DNA of 64,000 nucleotides from Aquimarina sp. AU474 (lineage in GTDB: Bacteria; Bacteroidota; Bacteroidia; Flavobacteriales; Flavobacteriaceae): assembly GCF_900312815.1 (NCBI RefSeq), contig NZ_OMPE01000007.1:496001-560000 (forward strand). The letters run 5' to 3'. The notes under the pieces are model-generated. The model saw only the letters and a list, made by a program, of their open reading frames with translations, did no database searches and was not told the DNA's origin. Of the stretch, positions 1 through 8,680 are shown in pieces; position 1 is the first letter of the stretch; every line of letters starts with the position of its first letter. The translations under genes were made by a program, and so were the position numbers.

Positions 1-1961
1 ATTTAAGAGGACCATATTCAACAATGTACGTTCGCAGACCATGGACCATCCGCCAATATGCCGGTTTTTCTACTGCCGAAGAAAGTAATGCTTTCTATCG
101 CAGGAATTTGGCTGCTGGACAAAAGGGATTATCCGTAGCATTTGATCTTGCCACGCATAGAGGTTATGATAGTGACCATGAAAGAGTATTTGGAGACGTT
201 GGAATGGCCGGAGTGGCTATAGATACGGTTGAGGACATGAAGGTTCTTTTTGATCAAATTCCTTTAGATAAAATGTCTGTATCCATGACCATGAATGGTG
301 CCGTTTTACCAATTATGGCTTTTTATATTGTAGCGGCTCAAGAACAAGGTGTTGATCAAAATCTCCTTTCGGGAACCATCCAAAATGATATTTTAAAGGA
401 GTTTATGGTGCGTAACACGTACATCTACCCTCCTACTCCATCTATGCGTATTATTAGTGATATCTTTAAATATTGCTCTAAAAATATGCCTAGATTTAAT
501 CCAATTAGTATTTCTGGATATCATATGCAAGAGGCCGGCGCCACTTGTGACATAGAATTAGCATATACCTTGGCTGATGGTTTAGAATACATAAGAAAAG
601 GAATAGAAGCTGGTTTGGATATTGATTCCTTTGCTCCTCGATTATCGTTCTTTTGGGCTATTGGAATGAACCATTTTATGGAAATTGCCAAAATGAGAGC
701 AGCAAGAATGTTGTGGGCAAAATTGATCAAACAATTCAATCCGCAAAATCCGAAATCTTTAATGCTTCGAACACACTGTCAAACCAGTGGTTGGAGTTTA
801 ACTGCGCAAGATCCTTTTAATAATGTAGCCAGAACATGTATTGAAGCGAGCGCTGCAGCATTTGGTGGTACTCAAAGTTTACATACCAATGCATTAGATG
901 AAGCCATAGCTTTACCTACAGATTTTTCGGCAAGAATAGCAAGAAATACACAAATATATTTACAAGAAGAAACTCAAATTACTCGAACTGTTGATCCTTG
1001 GGCAGGAAGCTACTATGTAGAATCTCTTACAAATGATATTGCCGAAAAAGCTTGGGAATTAATTCAAGAAGTAGAAGAGCTAGGTGGTATGACTAAAGCT
1101 ATTGAGGCAGGTATACCCAAAATGAGGATAGAAGAAGCAGCCGCACGTAAACAAGCAAGAATCGATAGTGAACAGGATGTTATCATAGGAGTTAATAAAT
1201 ATAAACTAGAAGAAGAAGAAGCTATTAGCACTTTAAAAGTGGATAATCAAGCGGTTAGAACGCAACAAATAGAAGGATTAAGAAAGGTAAAAGCTTCTAG
1301 AGATGAAGAAAAAGTAAAACAAGCTCTTATCAATTTAACCAATGGAGCTGATGATAACACGCAAAATTTGCTAGCTTTAGCAGTAGAAGCAGCAAGATTG
1401 AGAGCTACACTTGGAGAAATTAGTGATGCTCTTGAGAAAAAATTTGGAAGATATAAGGCACAAATAAAATCTTTTACCGGAGTGTACGCGAAAGAAATAA
1501 AAAACGATGAATCTTTTGAAAAAGCTAGAGAATTAGCTAATCAATTTGCAGAATTAGAAGGGCGAAGACCTAGAATTATGATTGCCAAAATGGGGCAAGA
1601 TGGTCATGATCGTGGTGCAAAAGTAGTCGCAACTAGTTATGCAGATGTTGGTTTTGATGTAGATATTGGTCCTCTTTTTCAAACTCCAGAAGAAGCTGCT
1701 AAACAAGCAGTAGAAAATGATGTACATATTGTTGGTGTTTCTTCTCTCGCAGGTGGTCATAAAACATTAGTTCCTCAAATCATTGCTATACTTAAAGAAT
1801 ACGGCAGAGAAGATATTATGGTTATTGTAGGAGGAGTAATCCCACCAGACGATTATGATTTTCTTTTTGATGCAGGAGCCGTAGCTATTTTTGGACCAGG
1901 AACAAAGATTAGCGATGCGGCAATCACAATTTTGGAAATTTTAATTTCTACGTTTGAATAG
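1..1961 (+). CDS. scpA: Methylmalonyl-CoA mutase, 5' end cut by window
   Basis: Adenosylcobalamin-dependent enzyme interconverting (R)-methylmalonyl-CoA and succinyl-CoA. The reading frame is open to the first bases: codons before the ATG at 24 read LRGPYST, part of the conserved mutase N-terminal region, so the true start lies upstream. The substrate-binding barrel fills roughly the first 480 residues, with the signature [16 protein letters not shown]. The C-terminal B12 domain shows [10 protein letters not shown] (the DxHxxG base-off cobalamin motif, around residue 535) followed by SSLAGGH and GGVIPPDDY. It stands alone at the window edge; any small-subunit gene would lie upstream and cannot be seen. 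The family assignment is firm; the exact subunit type (single-chain or large subunit) is not decided here. Confidence 0.96.
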   Translation, partial: LRGPYSTMYVRRPWTIRQYAGFSTAEESNAFYRRNLAAGQKGLSVAFDLATHRGYDSDHERVFGDVGMAGVAIDTVEDMKVLFDQIPLDKMSVSMTMNGAVLPIMAFYIVAAQEQGVDQNLLSGTIQNDILKEFMVRNTYIYPPTPSMRIISDIFKYCSKNMPRFNPISISGYHMQEAGATCDIELAYTLADGLEYIRKGIEAGLDIDSFAPRLSFFWAIGMNHFMEIAKMRAARMLWAKLIKQFNPQNPKSLMLRTHCQTSGWSLTAQDPFNNVARTCIEASAAAFGGTQSLHTNALDEAIALPTDFSARIARNTQIYLQEETQITRTVDPWAGSYYVESLTNDIAEKAWELIQEVEELGGMTKAIEAGIPKMRIEEAAARKQARIDSEQDVIIGVNKYKLEEEEAISTLKVDNQAVRTQQIEGLRKVKASRDEEKVKQALINLTNGADDNTQNLLALAVEAARLRATLGEISDALEKKFGRYKAQIKSFTGVYAKEIKNDESFEKARELANQFAELEGRRPRIMIAKMGQDGHDRGAKVVATSYADVGFDVDIGPLFQTPEEAAKQAVENDVHIVGVSSLAGGHKTLVPQIIAILKEYGREDIMVIVGGVIPPDDYDFLFDAGAVAIFGPGTKISDAAITILEILISTFE

Positions 1962-1967
1962 GAATAA

Positions 1968-1991
1968 AAATACTATGCGCGCATAGTATTT
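1968..1991. repeat. 24-bp perfect palindrome after mutase gene
   Basis: A 24-base perfect inverted repeat without a spacer, centred on GCGC, begins 6 bases after the mutase stop codon. As RNA it could fold into a hairpin with a GCGC loop, but only three T residues follow, so it is a weak terminator at best. A protein-binding dyad before the SDR gene is the alternative. Confidence 0.6.
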
Positions 1992-2038
1992 AGAATATAA
2001 ATTGTAACTTTCAGCAAATATTAGATAATCATAAACAT

Positions 2039-2920
2039 ATGAGTTATACAAATAAAATGCTTCGAGATGGAGCACTAGATGGAAAAACTATAGTAGTTAC
2101 TGGTGGTGGTAGCGGATTAGGCAAATCAATGACTAAGTATTTTCTAGAACTTGGAGCTAAGGTGGCTATAACTTCACGTAATCTTGAAAAGTTACAAAAT
2201 ACAGCTAAAGAATTAGAAGAAGAAACTGGCGGAATTTGTCTCCCATTACAGTGTGATGTAAGGCATTATGATCAAGTTGAAGCAATGAGAGATGCCGTTA
2301 TTAAGGAATTTGGATCGGTTGATGTACTTCTTAACAATGCCGCAGGAAACTTTATTTCCCCTACAGAACGTCTATCTGCTAATGCTTTCGATACAATTAT
2401 AGATATTGTTTTGAAAGGAACAAAAAATTGTACACTTGCCTTTGGAAAACATTGGATTGACACACAATATAAAAACACAGTTGTTTTAAATATCGTTACT
2501 ACCTACGCATGGACAGGTTCGGCCTATGTAGTGCCTAGTGCAACTGCAAAAGCTGGTGTTCTTGCTTTAACCAGATCATTGGCTGTAGAATGGGCCAAAT
2601 ACGGAATGCGTTTCAATGCTATTGCACCAGGACCTTTCCCTACCAAAGGAGCTTGGGATAGGTTAATGCCTGCAGATCTTAAAGAAAAATTAGATATCAC
2701 AAAACAAGTACCCTTAGCTCGTGTTGGAGATCACCAAGAATTAGCAAACCTTGCAGCTTATTTAGTTTCAGATTTTTCTGCATACATGAATGGTGAAGTT
2801 GTTACTATAGATGGTGGAGAATGGCTAAAAGGTGCAGGTGAGTTTAATATGTTAGAACAAGTTCCCGAAAAAATGTGGGACATGCTAGAAGCTTCTATAC
2901 GATCTAAAAACAAGAAATAA
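2039..2920 (+). CDS. SDR oxidoreductase, 2,4-dienoyl-CoA reductase-like
   Basis: A 293-residue short-chain dehydrogenase. The nucleotide-binding TGGGSGLG lies near residue 21 and NNAAGNF near residue 97. The active-site segment reads VVPSATAKAG: the Tyr of the usual YxxxK is replaced by Ser, giving SxxxK. The same arrangement is known from NADPH-dependent 2,4-dienoyl-CoA reductases of the DECR type, and the following AVEWAKYGMRFN also matches that group. The likely role is reduction of 2,4-dienoyl-CoA during oxidation of unsaturated fatty acids, which fits the neighbouring acyl-CoA enzyme. It follows the mutase by 77 bases and ends at a clear terminator. The SDR family is certain; the substrate is inferred from the motif. 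Confidence 0.88.
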   Translation: MSYTNKMLRDGALDGKTIVVTGGGSGLGKSMTKYFLELGAKVAITSRNLEKLQNTAKELEEETGGICLPLQCDVRHYDQVEAMRDAVIKEFGSVDVLLNNAAGNFISPTERLSANAFDTIIDIVLKGTKNCTLAFGKHWIDTQYKNTVVLNIVTTYAWTGSAYVVPSATAKAGVLALTRSLAVEWAKYGMRFNAIAPGPFPTKGAWDRLMPADLKEKLDITKQVPLARVGDHQELANLAAYLVSDFSAYMNGEVVTIDGGEWLKGAGEFNMLEQVPEKMWDMLEASIRSKNKK

Positions 2921-2950
2921 GAATTTATTAACAATTAGAAAATTAACTTA

Positions 2951-2979
2951 GACCATTCGTAAAGGCGAATGGTCTTTTT
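2951..2979 (+). terminator. Rho-independent terminator after SDR gene
   Basis: A 9-bp stem GACCATTCG/CGAATGGTC with a 6-base loop is followed by five T residues, 30 bases downstream of the SDR stop codon. Confidence 0.9.
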
Positions 2980-3058
2980 ATATTTCACTGTTAACATTTT
3001 TCATTTTTATAATATATAATAAATTGTATTTTTACCTCTTAAATCCAAATCTCCCCAC

Positions 3059-3823
3059 ATGGGTAAAATAATAGCGATTGCCAATCAAAAAGGAGGTGTA
3101 GGAAAAACTACGACCTCTGTAAATTTAGCAGCTTCTCTAGGCGTATTAGAGAAAAAAGTATTACTAATCGATGCCGATCCGCAGGCCAATGCCACATCTG
3201 GGCTTGGTTTGGACGTTGAGAGTATCGAAAAAGGAACATATCAGATCCTTGAACATACTGCAAAACCAGAAGATGCCATAAAAGAGACAACATCTCCAAA
3301 TGTGCATATTATTGCTTCGCATATTGATTTGGTAGCCATTGAGATAGAGCTTGTTGATAAAGATGAGCGCGAATATATGATGAAGAAAGCTATCAAAGGA
3401 TTACGATCAGAATATGATTATATTTTAATCGATTGTGCACCTTCTCTTGGTTTACTAACGTTAAATGCATTAACAGCAGCAGATTCTGTTATGATACCTA
3501 TTCAATGTGAATATTTTGCTTTAGAAGGTTTAGGTAAGCTATTAAACACGATCAAAAGTGTTCAAAAAGTTCATAATACAAATCTGGATATAGAAGGATT
3601 ATTATTAACCATGTACGATTCTAGGTTAAGATTATCTAACCAAGTAGTCGAAGAAGTGCAAAAACACTTTAATGAAATGGTGTTTAAAACAATCATCCAG
3701 AGGAATATACGTTTAAGTGAAGCACCTAGTTATGGAGAAAGTATAATTAATTATGATGCTGCCAGTAAAGGAGCGAGTAATTACTTAAGTTTGGCACACG
3801 AAATTATTAAGAAAAATAGTTAA
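3059..3823 (+). CDS. parA: ParA/Soj chromosome partitioning ATPase
   Basis: A 254-residue Walker-type ATPase that works with ParB in chromosome segregation. The deviant Walker A box KGGVGKTT is at residues 11-18, the A' motif LLIDADPQAN follows near residue 36, and the Walker B segment YILIDCAPSLG lies near residue 121. There is no N-terminal DNA-binding extension, as expected for chromosomal Soj-type proteins. The gene is the first of a tight rightward group: parB starts 6 bases after its stop. No parS palindrome was recognised in the window. Confidence 0.95.
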   Translation: MGKIIAIANQKGGVGKTTTSVNLAASLGVLEKKVLLIDADPQANATSGLGLDVESIEKGTYQILEHTAKPEDAIKETTSPNVHIIASHIDLVAIEIELVDKDEREYMMKKAIKGLRSEYDYILIDCAPSLGLLTLNALTAADSVMIPIQCEYFALEGLGKLLNTIKSVQKVHNTNLDIEGLLLTMYDSRLRLSNQVVEEVQKHFNEMVFKTIIQRNIRLSEAPSYGESIINYDAASKGASNYLSLAHEIIKKNS

Positions 3824-3829
3824 GGATTC

Positions 3830-4738
3830 ATGGCGAAAGCAACAAAAAAACAAGCTTTAGGAAGAGGATTATCGGCCCTGTTAAAAGATCCGGATAATGA
3901 TATTAAATCCGTTGAGGATAAAAATGCAGATAAGGTAGTTGGTAATATTATAGAATTAGAATTAGGAAGCATTGATGTTAATCCTTTTCAACCTCGTACC
4001 AGTTTTAATGACGAAACTCTTCGTGAGCTTGCAACTTCTATAAAAGAAGTTGGAGTAATACAACCTATTACTGTTAGAAAATTAGATTTTGACAATTACC
4101 AACTTGTTAGTGGTGAGCGTCGTTTTAGAGCCTCTAAATTAGCAGGTCTTAAAACGATTCCTGCATATATTAGGATCGCCAATGATCAGGAGTCGTTAAC
4201 TATGGCCTTGGTAGAAAATATACAAAGACAAGATCTTGATCCTATAGAAATAGCATTATCCTATCAACGACTTATCGATGAGATTAGTTTAACTCAAGAG
4301 CAATTAAGTGATAGAGTTGGTAAAAAAAGATCCACTATTGCCAATTATCTTAGATTATTAAAATTAGATCCTATCGTACAAACAGGGATGCGTGATGGTT
4401 TCATTTCTATGGGGCATGGCCGTGCACTAATAAATATAACAGATCAACAACAACAATTAGACATCTATGAAAAGATTATAGGTAAGTCCTTGTCTGTGCG
4501 TGATACTGAAAAATTCGTTCGATCGTTAAACGCTCCAGAAAGTGATGAAAATCCATCTCCCAATAGAGCTGGGCAATTACCAAAACACATTGCCAAGGGA
4601 GTTAAAGATTTTTCTGAGTATTTTGGCGCAAAAATTGATGTAAAAGTTTCTGGTAAAGGAAGTGGTAAATTAATTATCCCATTTTCTTCTGAAGAAGATT
4701 TTAAACGCATAAAGAAACTTATCAATAGTGAAGATTAA
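3830..4738 (+). CDS. parB: ParB/Spo0J centromere-binding protein
   Basis: A 302-residue partition protein that binds parS and loads onto DNA as a CTP-dependent clamp. The N-terminus carries ALGRGLSALL, the ParA-contacting type of segment. The nuclease-like CTP-binding domain includes NPFQPR (near residue 50) and GERRFRASKLAG (near residue 94). A helix-turn-helix follows (LTQEQLSDRVGKKRSTIANY). The end of the gene overlaps the GTG start of the next gene by 11 bases, suggesting coupled translation. Confidence 0.95.
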   Translation: MAKATKKQALGRGLSALLKDPDNDIKSVEDKNADKVVGNIIELELGSIDVNPFQPRTSFNDETLRELATSIKEVGVIQPITVRKLDFDNYQLVSGERRFRASKLAGLKTIPAYIRIANDQESLTMALVENIQRQDLDPIEIALSYQRLIDEISLTQEQLSDRVGKKRSTIANYLRLLKLDPIVQTGMRDGFISMGHGRALINITDQQQQLDIYEKIIGKSLSVRDTEKFVRSLNAPESDENPSPNRAGQLPKHIAKGVKDFSEYFGAKIDVKVSGKGSGKLIIPFSSEEDFKRIKKLINSED

Positions 4739-5363
4739 ATGTTGTTATATCATATTTTTTATACTGTTCTCTTTTCAAAGTGTTCACTCACAAGAAAATG
4801 AAGAATTAAAAGTTACTACTGAAGAAGTAGCTGTAAAAAAGAAAAGAAAAAAGAAGGAACGAAGAGAAAAGAAAAAGGATAAAATAAGACCTTACAAGCC
4901 TCTAGCTCCTGCAAAAGCTGCTTTTTACTCGGCAGTACTTCCAGGTTTAGGACAAGTATATAATGGCAAAGGGCTATATTGGAGATTGCCTGCAGTTTAT
5001 GGTGCCATAGGAGCAGGTATATATTTCTATATCGACAACAACAATCAATACAACGAGTTTAGAGATATTTTTAAACGCCGACTTGCCGGTTTTAGAGATG
5101 ACCGTTTTATAGATCAAGAAACAGGGTTAGAATTATTAACTAACGAACAATTAATCGATATACAAGATCGTTTTAGGCGAGACAAAGAATTAGCTTTGTT
5201 GTTAACAGTTGCTGCATATCTTTTAAATATAGTAGATGCAAATGTTACTGCTCACTTACAGCAATATAATATTTCCGAAGACCTTTCTTTTAAACCAAAA
5301 ATAAATTTTAATGAGTTTGATGCCACTCCTAATTATGGGGTTTCACTAAACTTTAGTTTTTAA
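4728..5363 (+). CDS. DUF5683-type secreted or membrane protein
   Basis: A 211-residue protein of unknown function. It begins with a GTG inside the end of parB, followed by a hydrophobic export signal ending near HSQ (residues 20-22) and a highly basic stretch rich in KKKRKKKERREKK. Two hydrophobic segments follow: one around AAFYSAVLPGLGQVYNGKG and one around ALLLTVAAYLLNIVDANVTA. The PGLGQ-YNGK pattern is characteristic of the Bacteroidota DUF5683 family. Its place between parB and dapB is a familiar flavobacterial arrangement. The export signal could also act as the first membrane segment. Function cannot be assigned. Confidence 0.8.
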   Translation: MKIKCCYIIFFILFSFQSVHSQENEELKVTTEEVAVKKKRKKKERREKKKDKIRPYKPLAPAKAAFYSAVLPGLGQVYNGKGLYWRLPAVYGAIGAGIYFYIDNNNQYNEFRDIFKRRLAGFRDDRFIDQETGLELLTNEQLIDIQDRFRRDKELALLLTVAAYLLNIVDANVTAHLQQYNISEDLSFKPKINFNEFDATPNYGVSLNFSF

Positions 5364-5402
5364 GATGTACGCATCTTATTTTTCAAAATAACCAATCAAT
5401 AT

Positions 5403-6101
5403 ATGAAAATTGCACTGCTAGGATATGGTAAAATGGGTAAAACCATAGAAAAAATAGCAATCGAAAGAGGTCACACTATTGTATTAAAAGTAGATAAAGA
5501 TGATACTAACTATGATCTTTCAGAAGCAGATGTAGCAATCGATTTTAGTATTCCATCTGCAGCAGTAAATAATATCACCAATTGTTTTAACTCTGGAGTA
5601 CCAGTTATTTCGGGAACCACAGGTTGGTTATCCTATTATGATATGATCGTAGGATTGTGCAAGGATAAAAAAGGTAGTTTTATTTATGCCTCTAATTACA
5701 GTCTAGGAGTTAATCTTTTCTTCGAATTAAATAAAAAACTAGCTAAAATGATGCATCCTCGAGAAGGATATTCTGTAGCTATGGAAGAAATTCATCATAC
5801 CGAAAAATTAGATGCTCCAAGTGGAACTGCTATTACCTTGGCTGAAGGAATTATCGAAAACACAAATCAAAATGCTTGGCAGTTGGACCAGGGAAATGAA
5901 AACACCATTCCGATTACTGCAAAAAGAATTAATAACGTTCCTGGCACTCATACGGTAACATATTCTTCTCAAGTTGATGATATAGAAATTACGCATACTG
6001 CTCACAATCGCAATGGATTTGCATTAGGTGCTGTGGTAGCCGCAGAATGGCTACAAGATAAAAAAGGAGTTTTTGGAATGAAAGACGTTTTAGGGTTATA
6101 A
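5403..6101 (+). CDS. dapB: 4-Hydroxy-tetrahydrodipicolinate reductase
   Basis: A 232-residue enzyme of the diaminopimelate/lysine pathway that reduces the DapA product with NAD(P)H. The N-terminal nucleotide-binding motif LLGYGKMGKTI starts at residue 4. SGTTGW lies near residue 72, and the catalytic segment EEIHHTEKLDAPSGTA near residue 128 holds the His-His and Lys residues of the family. At 232 residues it is shorter than the roughly 270 usual in Proteobacteria but normal for Bacteroidota. It lies 39 bases after the DUF5683 gene and 54 before the signal peptidase gene, in the same direction. Confidence 0.95.
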   Translation: MKIALLGYGKMGKTIEKIAIERGHTIVLKVDKDDTNYDLSEADVAIDFSIPSAAVNNITNCFNSGVPVISGTTGWLSYYDMIVGLCKDKKGSFIYASNYSLGVNLFFELNKKLAKMMHPREGYSVAMEEIHHTEKLDAPSGTAITLAEGIIENTNQNAWQLDQGNENTIPITAKRINNVPGTHTVTYSSQVDDIEITHTAHNRNGFALGAVVAAEWLQDKKGVFGMKDVLGL

Positions 6102-6155
6102 AAAGTGTAACACTTTCAAAGTAAATAGTACTTATACTAAAAAAATACAAGACAG

Positions 6156-7730
6156 ATGATACTCACAGAATGGTTTATTTTTTTCCTGATATTACAGGTG
6201 ATTCACTTTTTAGGGACATGGAAACTATATGTAAAAGCTGGTAGAAAAGCCTGGGAAGCACTTGTTCCTGTTTATAATGCTGTAGTTTTAATGAAGATCA
6301 TAAATCGACCTTGGTGGTGGGTTATATTACTATTTATACCTGTTATTAATGTAATTATGCTTCCTGTTATATGGGTAGAAACTATTAGAAGCTTTGGAAA
6401 AAACTCTACTACAGATACCATTTTGGTAATCGTTACACTTGGGTTGTATATCTTTTATATAAGTTACATGCTAGACGTTACTTATATTGAAGATAGAAGT
6501 TTAAAACCAAGGACGGCAACAGGAGAATGGGTGAGCTCTATATTATTTGCAGTTGTTGCGGCTACTATTGTGCATACTTATTTTATGCAACCTTATACTA
6601 TACCTACGGGTTCATTAGAAAGAACGTTACTTGTAGGTGACTTTTTGTTTGTGAGTAAATTTCATTATGGTGCTCGTACGCCTATGACGGCCGTATCTTT
6701 TCCCATGGTACATGACACTATACCAGTAGTAAGAACAAAATCCTATACTAGTAGTCCGCAATATCCATATTTTAGATTACCAGGTTTTCAAAAGATTAAG
6801 CGCAATGACATTGTAGTATTTAGTTGGCCTGTAGATACCGTAAATGCATTCAAACCTTATGGTGACGGAAAATATCACTATAAACCTATTGATAAAAAAT
6901 CAAACTATGTAAAACGCTGTGTAGGTGTTCCAGGAGATTCATTATCTGTTGTTGATGGATATGTGCATATTAACGGAAAACAAAATGAATTGCCGGATCG
7001 GGCTCAATTACAGTTTTCCTATTTAGGAAATACGAAAGGAAGTAATTTTAACCTTCAAAATTTATACAATCGCTATAAAATAAAGCCAAACGAGTTTGGT
7101 TATAATGAATCACAGTTTCACTCGGCAGGAATGACCGATGAGGCCGCAGAAAAGTTTAAAAATCATCCTAACGTAGTTAGCTTAGAAAAAATACTAGAAC
7201 CAAAAGGTCGTAAAAATCCAAATATTTTTCCGAATAACGGAAAAGTAAATTGGAACAATGACAATTTTGGACCAATTTACCTTCCTGAAGCAGGAAAAAC
7301 AGTAAAAATGGATTTAAAAAGTTTTTCTCTATACCGTAGGATTATTGAGGTTTATGAAGGTTCTGAGCTAGGTATTGACAACAAACTATCGGTAAACGGG
7401 ACTCAAGTATTACTAAATGGAGAACCACTAGATTCATATACATTCAAACAAGATTATTACTGGATGATGGGTGATAACCGCCATAATAGTGAAGATAGTC
7501 GTCTTTGGGGATATGTTCCTGCTAATCACATTGTAGGTAAACCTGTTTTTGTTTGGTTTAGTTGGGACACCAATGCTAAAGGTCTTTTTAATAAAATACG
7601 CTGGGATCGTATGTTTACTACGGTTGGTGGTAACGGTAAACCCGTTTCTTATTTTAGATATTTCTTGATTCTATTAGCTGGTTGGATTATCTATGACCAA
7701 TATAAGAAGAGAAAAAAGAAAAAAGCATAG
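6156..7730 (+). CDS. lepB: Signal peptidase I, large Bacteroidota form
   Basis: Removes signal peptides at the outer face of the inner membrane. Hydrophobic segments occupy about residues 1-120, with a further segment before the catalytic domain. The nucleophile is Ser153 in PTGSLERTL and the general base is Lys253 in KRCVGVPGDS. The third conserved box, MMGDNRHNSEDSR, lies near residue 437, so about 180 residues are inserted between it and the Lys box. A C-terminal hydrophobic segment (ILLAGWIIYDQY) precedes a basic tail. At 524 residues it is far longer than the 250-350 usual elsewhere. All catalytic residues are present, so activity is expected. Confidence 0.94.
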   Translation: MILTEWFIFFLILQVIHFLGTWKLYVKAGRKAWEALVPVYNAVVLMKIINRPWWWVILLFIPVINVIMLPVIWVETIRSFGKNSTTDTILVIVTLGLYIFYISYMLDVTYIEDRSLKPRTATGEWVSSILFAVVAATIVHTYFMQPYTIPTGSLERTLLVGDFLFVSKFHYGARTPMTAVSFPMVHDTIPVVRTKSYTSSPQYPYFRLPGFQKIKRNDIVVFSWPVDTVNAFKPYGDGKYHYKPIDKKSNYVKRCVGVPGDSLSVVDGYVHINGKQNELPDRAQLQFSYLGNTKGSNFNLQNLYNRYKIKPNEFGYNESQFHSAGMTDEAAEKFKNHPNVVSLEKILEPKGRKNPNIFPNNGKVNWNNDNFGPIYLPEAGKTVKMDLKSFSLYRRIIEVYEGSELGIDNKLSVNGTQVLLNGEPLDSYTFKQDYYWMMGDNRHNSEDSRLWGYVPANHIVGKPVFVWFSWDTNAKGLFNKIRWDRMFTTVGGNGKPVSYFRYFLILLAGWIIYDQYKKRKKKKA

Positions 7731-7758
7731 TAGTACTAAAAACTCTTACTAGCAAATA

Positions 7759-8385
7759 TTGAAAAACATATTACTACATCCAATGTATTTTGGCTCTATT
7801 GGGCAATATGCCGCCATATCGCAATCTGCTTCTGTTACCTATGAAAACCAAGATAATTATCAAAAACAAACATATCGAAACCGGATGTATATCTATGGCG
7901 CAAATGGTAAATTACTTTTAACAATACCCATTAAACATCTTGGTAAAGGGAAACGTCAATTATATAGGGATGTTCGAATAGAAAACGACTTTGAATGGCA
8001 AACACTACATTGGAGATCAATAGAAACTGCCTACAGAACCTCTCCTTTTTTTGAATATTATGAAGATGAGTTGATACATCTTTTTGAAACCAAAAAAGAA
8101 TTTTTATTGGATTTTAATTATGAATGCACAGAGGTTATTAAGGATTGTCTTCAACTAGACCTTTCTTTTTTTAAAACTTCAGCTTTTCAAATCAAACCAG
8201 AAGGTGTTACGGATTTTCGAGATTTCGTAAATGCCAAAAAGGAAAAACCCTATTCTCTTGAATCATACATACAAGTATTCTCGGATAAATATGATTTCAT
8301 TCCCGATTTATGCATCTTGGATTTATTGTTTAATGAAGGCACAAATGCATTGACTTATCTCGAACAACAATCGATTTTTATATAA
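7759..8385 (+). CDS. WbqC-like family protein
   Basis: A 208-residue protein of the WbqC family, a group found near polysaccharide or glycan genes and with no settled biochemistry. Recognisable features are the N-terminal HPMYFGSIGQYAAI, the NRMYI segment, the LLTIPIKHLGKGKRQLYRDV strand and the central WQTLHWRSIETAYRTSPFF. The start is a TTG; it places the family His-Pro pair at residues 7-8, as expected, while the next ATG would remove it. It is probably the last gene of the group that starts at parA. Function is unknown. Confidence 0.82.
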   Translation: MKNILLHPMYFGSIGQYAAISQSASVTYENQDNYQKQTYRNRMYIYGANGKLLLTIPIKHLGKGKRQLYRDVRIENDFEWQTLHWRSIETAYRTSPFFEYYEDELIHLFETKKEFLLDFNYECTEVIKDCLQLDLSFFKTSAFQIKPEGVTDFRDFVNAKKEKPYSLESYIQVFSDKYDFIPDLCILDLLFNEGTNALTYLEQQSIFI

Positions 8386-8449
8386 TATCAAGTTTTTAAA
8401 AATTTCCAATCACAAAAACAACTAATAAACCTTAAACCCGTAAAATACC

Positions 8450-8680
8450 ATGGATATAAAATTATGGCTTCAGGAAAAAATAGCCGAAGAAACTGAATTG
8501 CCAATCCAAGAAATAACATATGATGAAGAATTTACGAGTTTTAAAATGGACTCTCTATCTGTTCTTACTCTTGCTTTTGATTTAGAAGGTAAATTAAATA
8601 TTGGAGAAATTGATCCAACTGTTTTTTCTGAATATGATACCATAAACAAGCTTGCAAAATGGATAGAAGCTCAGAAATAG
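8450..8680 (+). CDS. Acyl carrier protein of the P450/MBOAT cassette
   Basis: A 76-residue carrier protein. The phosphopantetheine attachment site is Ser35 in KMDSLSVL, followed by the acidic helix region (TLAFDLEGKL) and a final helix ending in KWIEAQK. The length and pattern match free-standing carriers such as DltC and secondary ACPs; the usual fatty-acid ACP has DSLDTVEL here, so this is probably not the housekeeping AcpP. Its 3' end overlaps the P450 start by 22 bases, a strong sign of coupled expression. No adenylating or ketosynthase gene is next to it, so how it is loaded is open. Confidence 0.85.
   Translation: MDIKLWLQEKIAEETELPIQEITYDEEFTSFKMDSLSVLTLAFDLEGKLNIGEIDPTVFSEYDTINKLAKWIEAQK

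Noticed and set aside
3059..4738. A parS centromere site near parAB
   Set aside because: No TGTTCCACGTGGAACA-like palindrome was found in or around the genes by reading.
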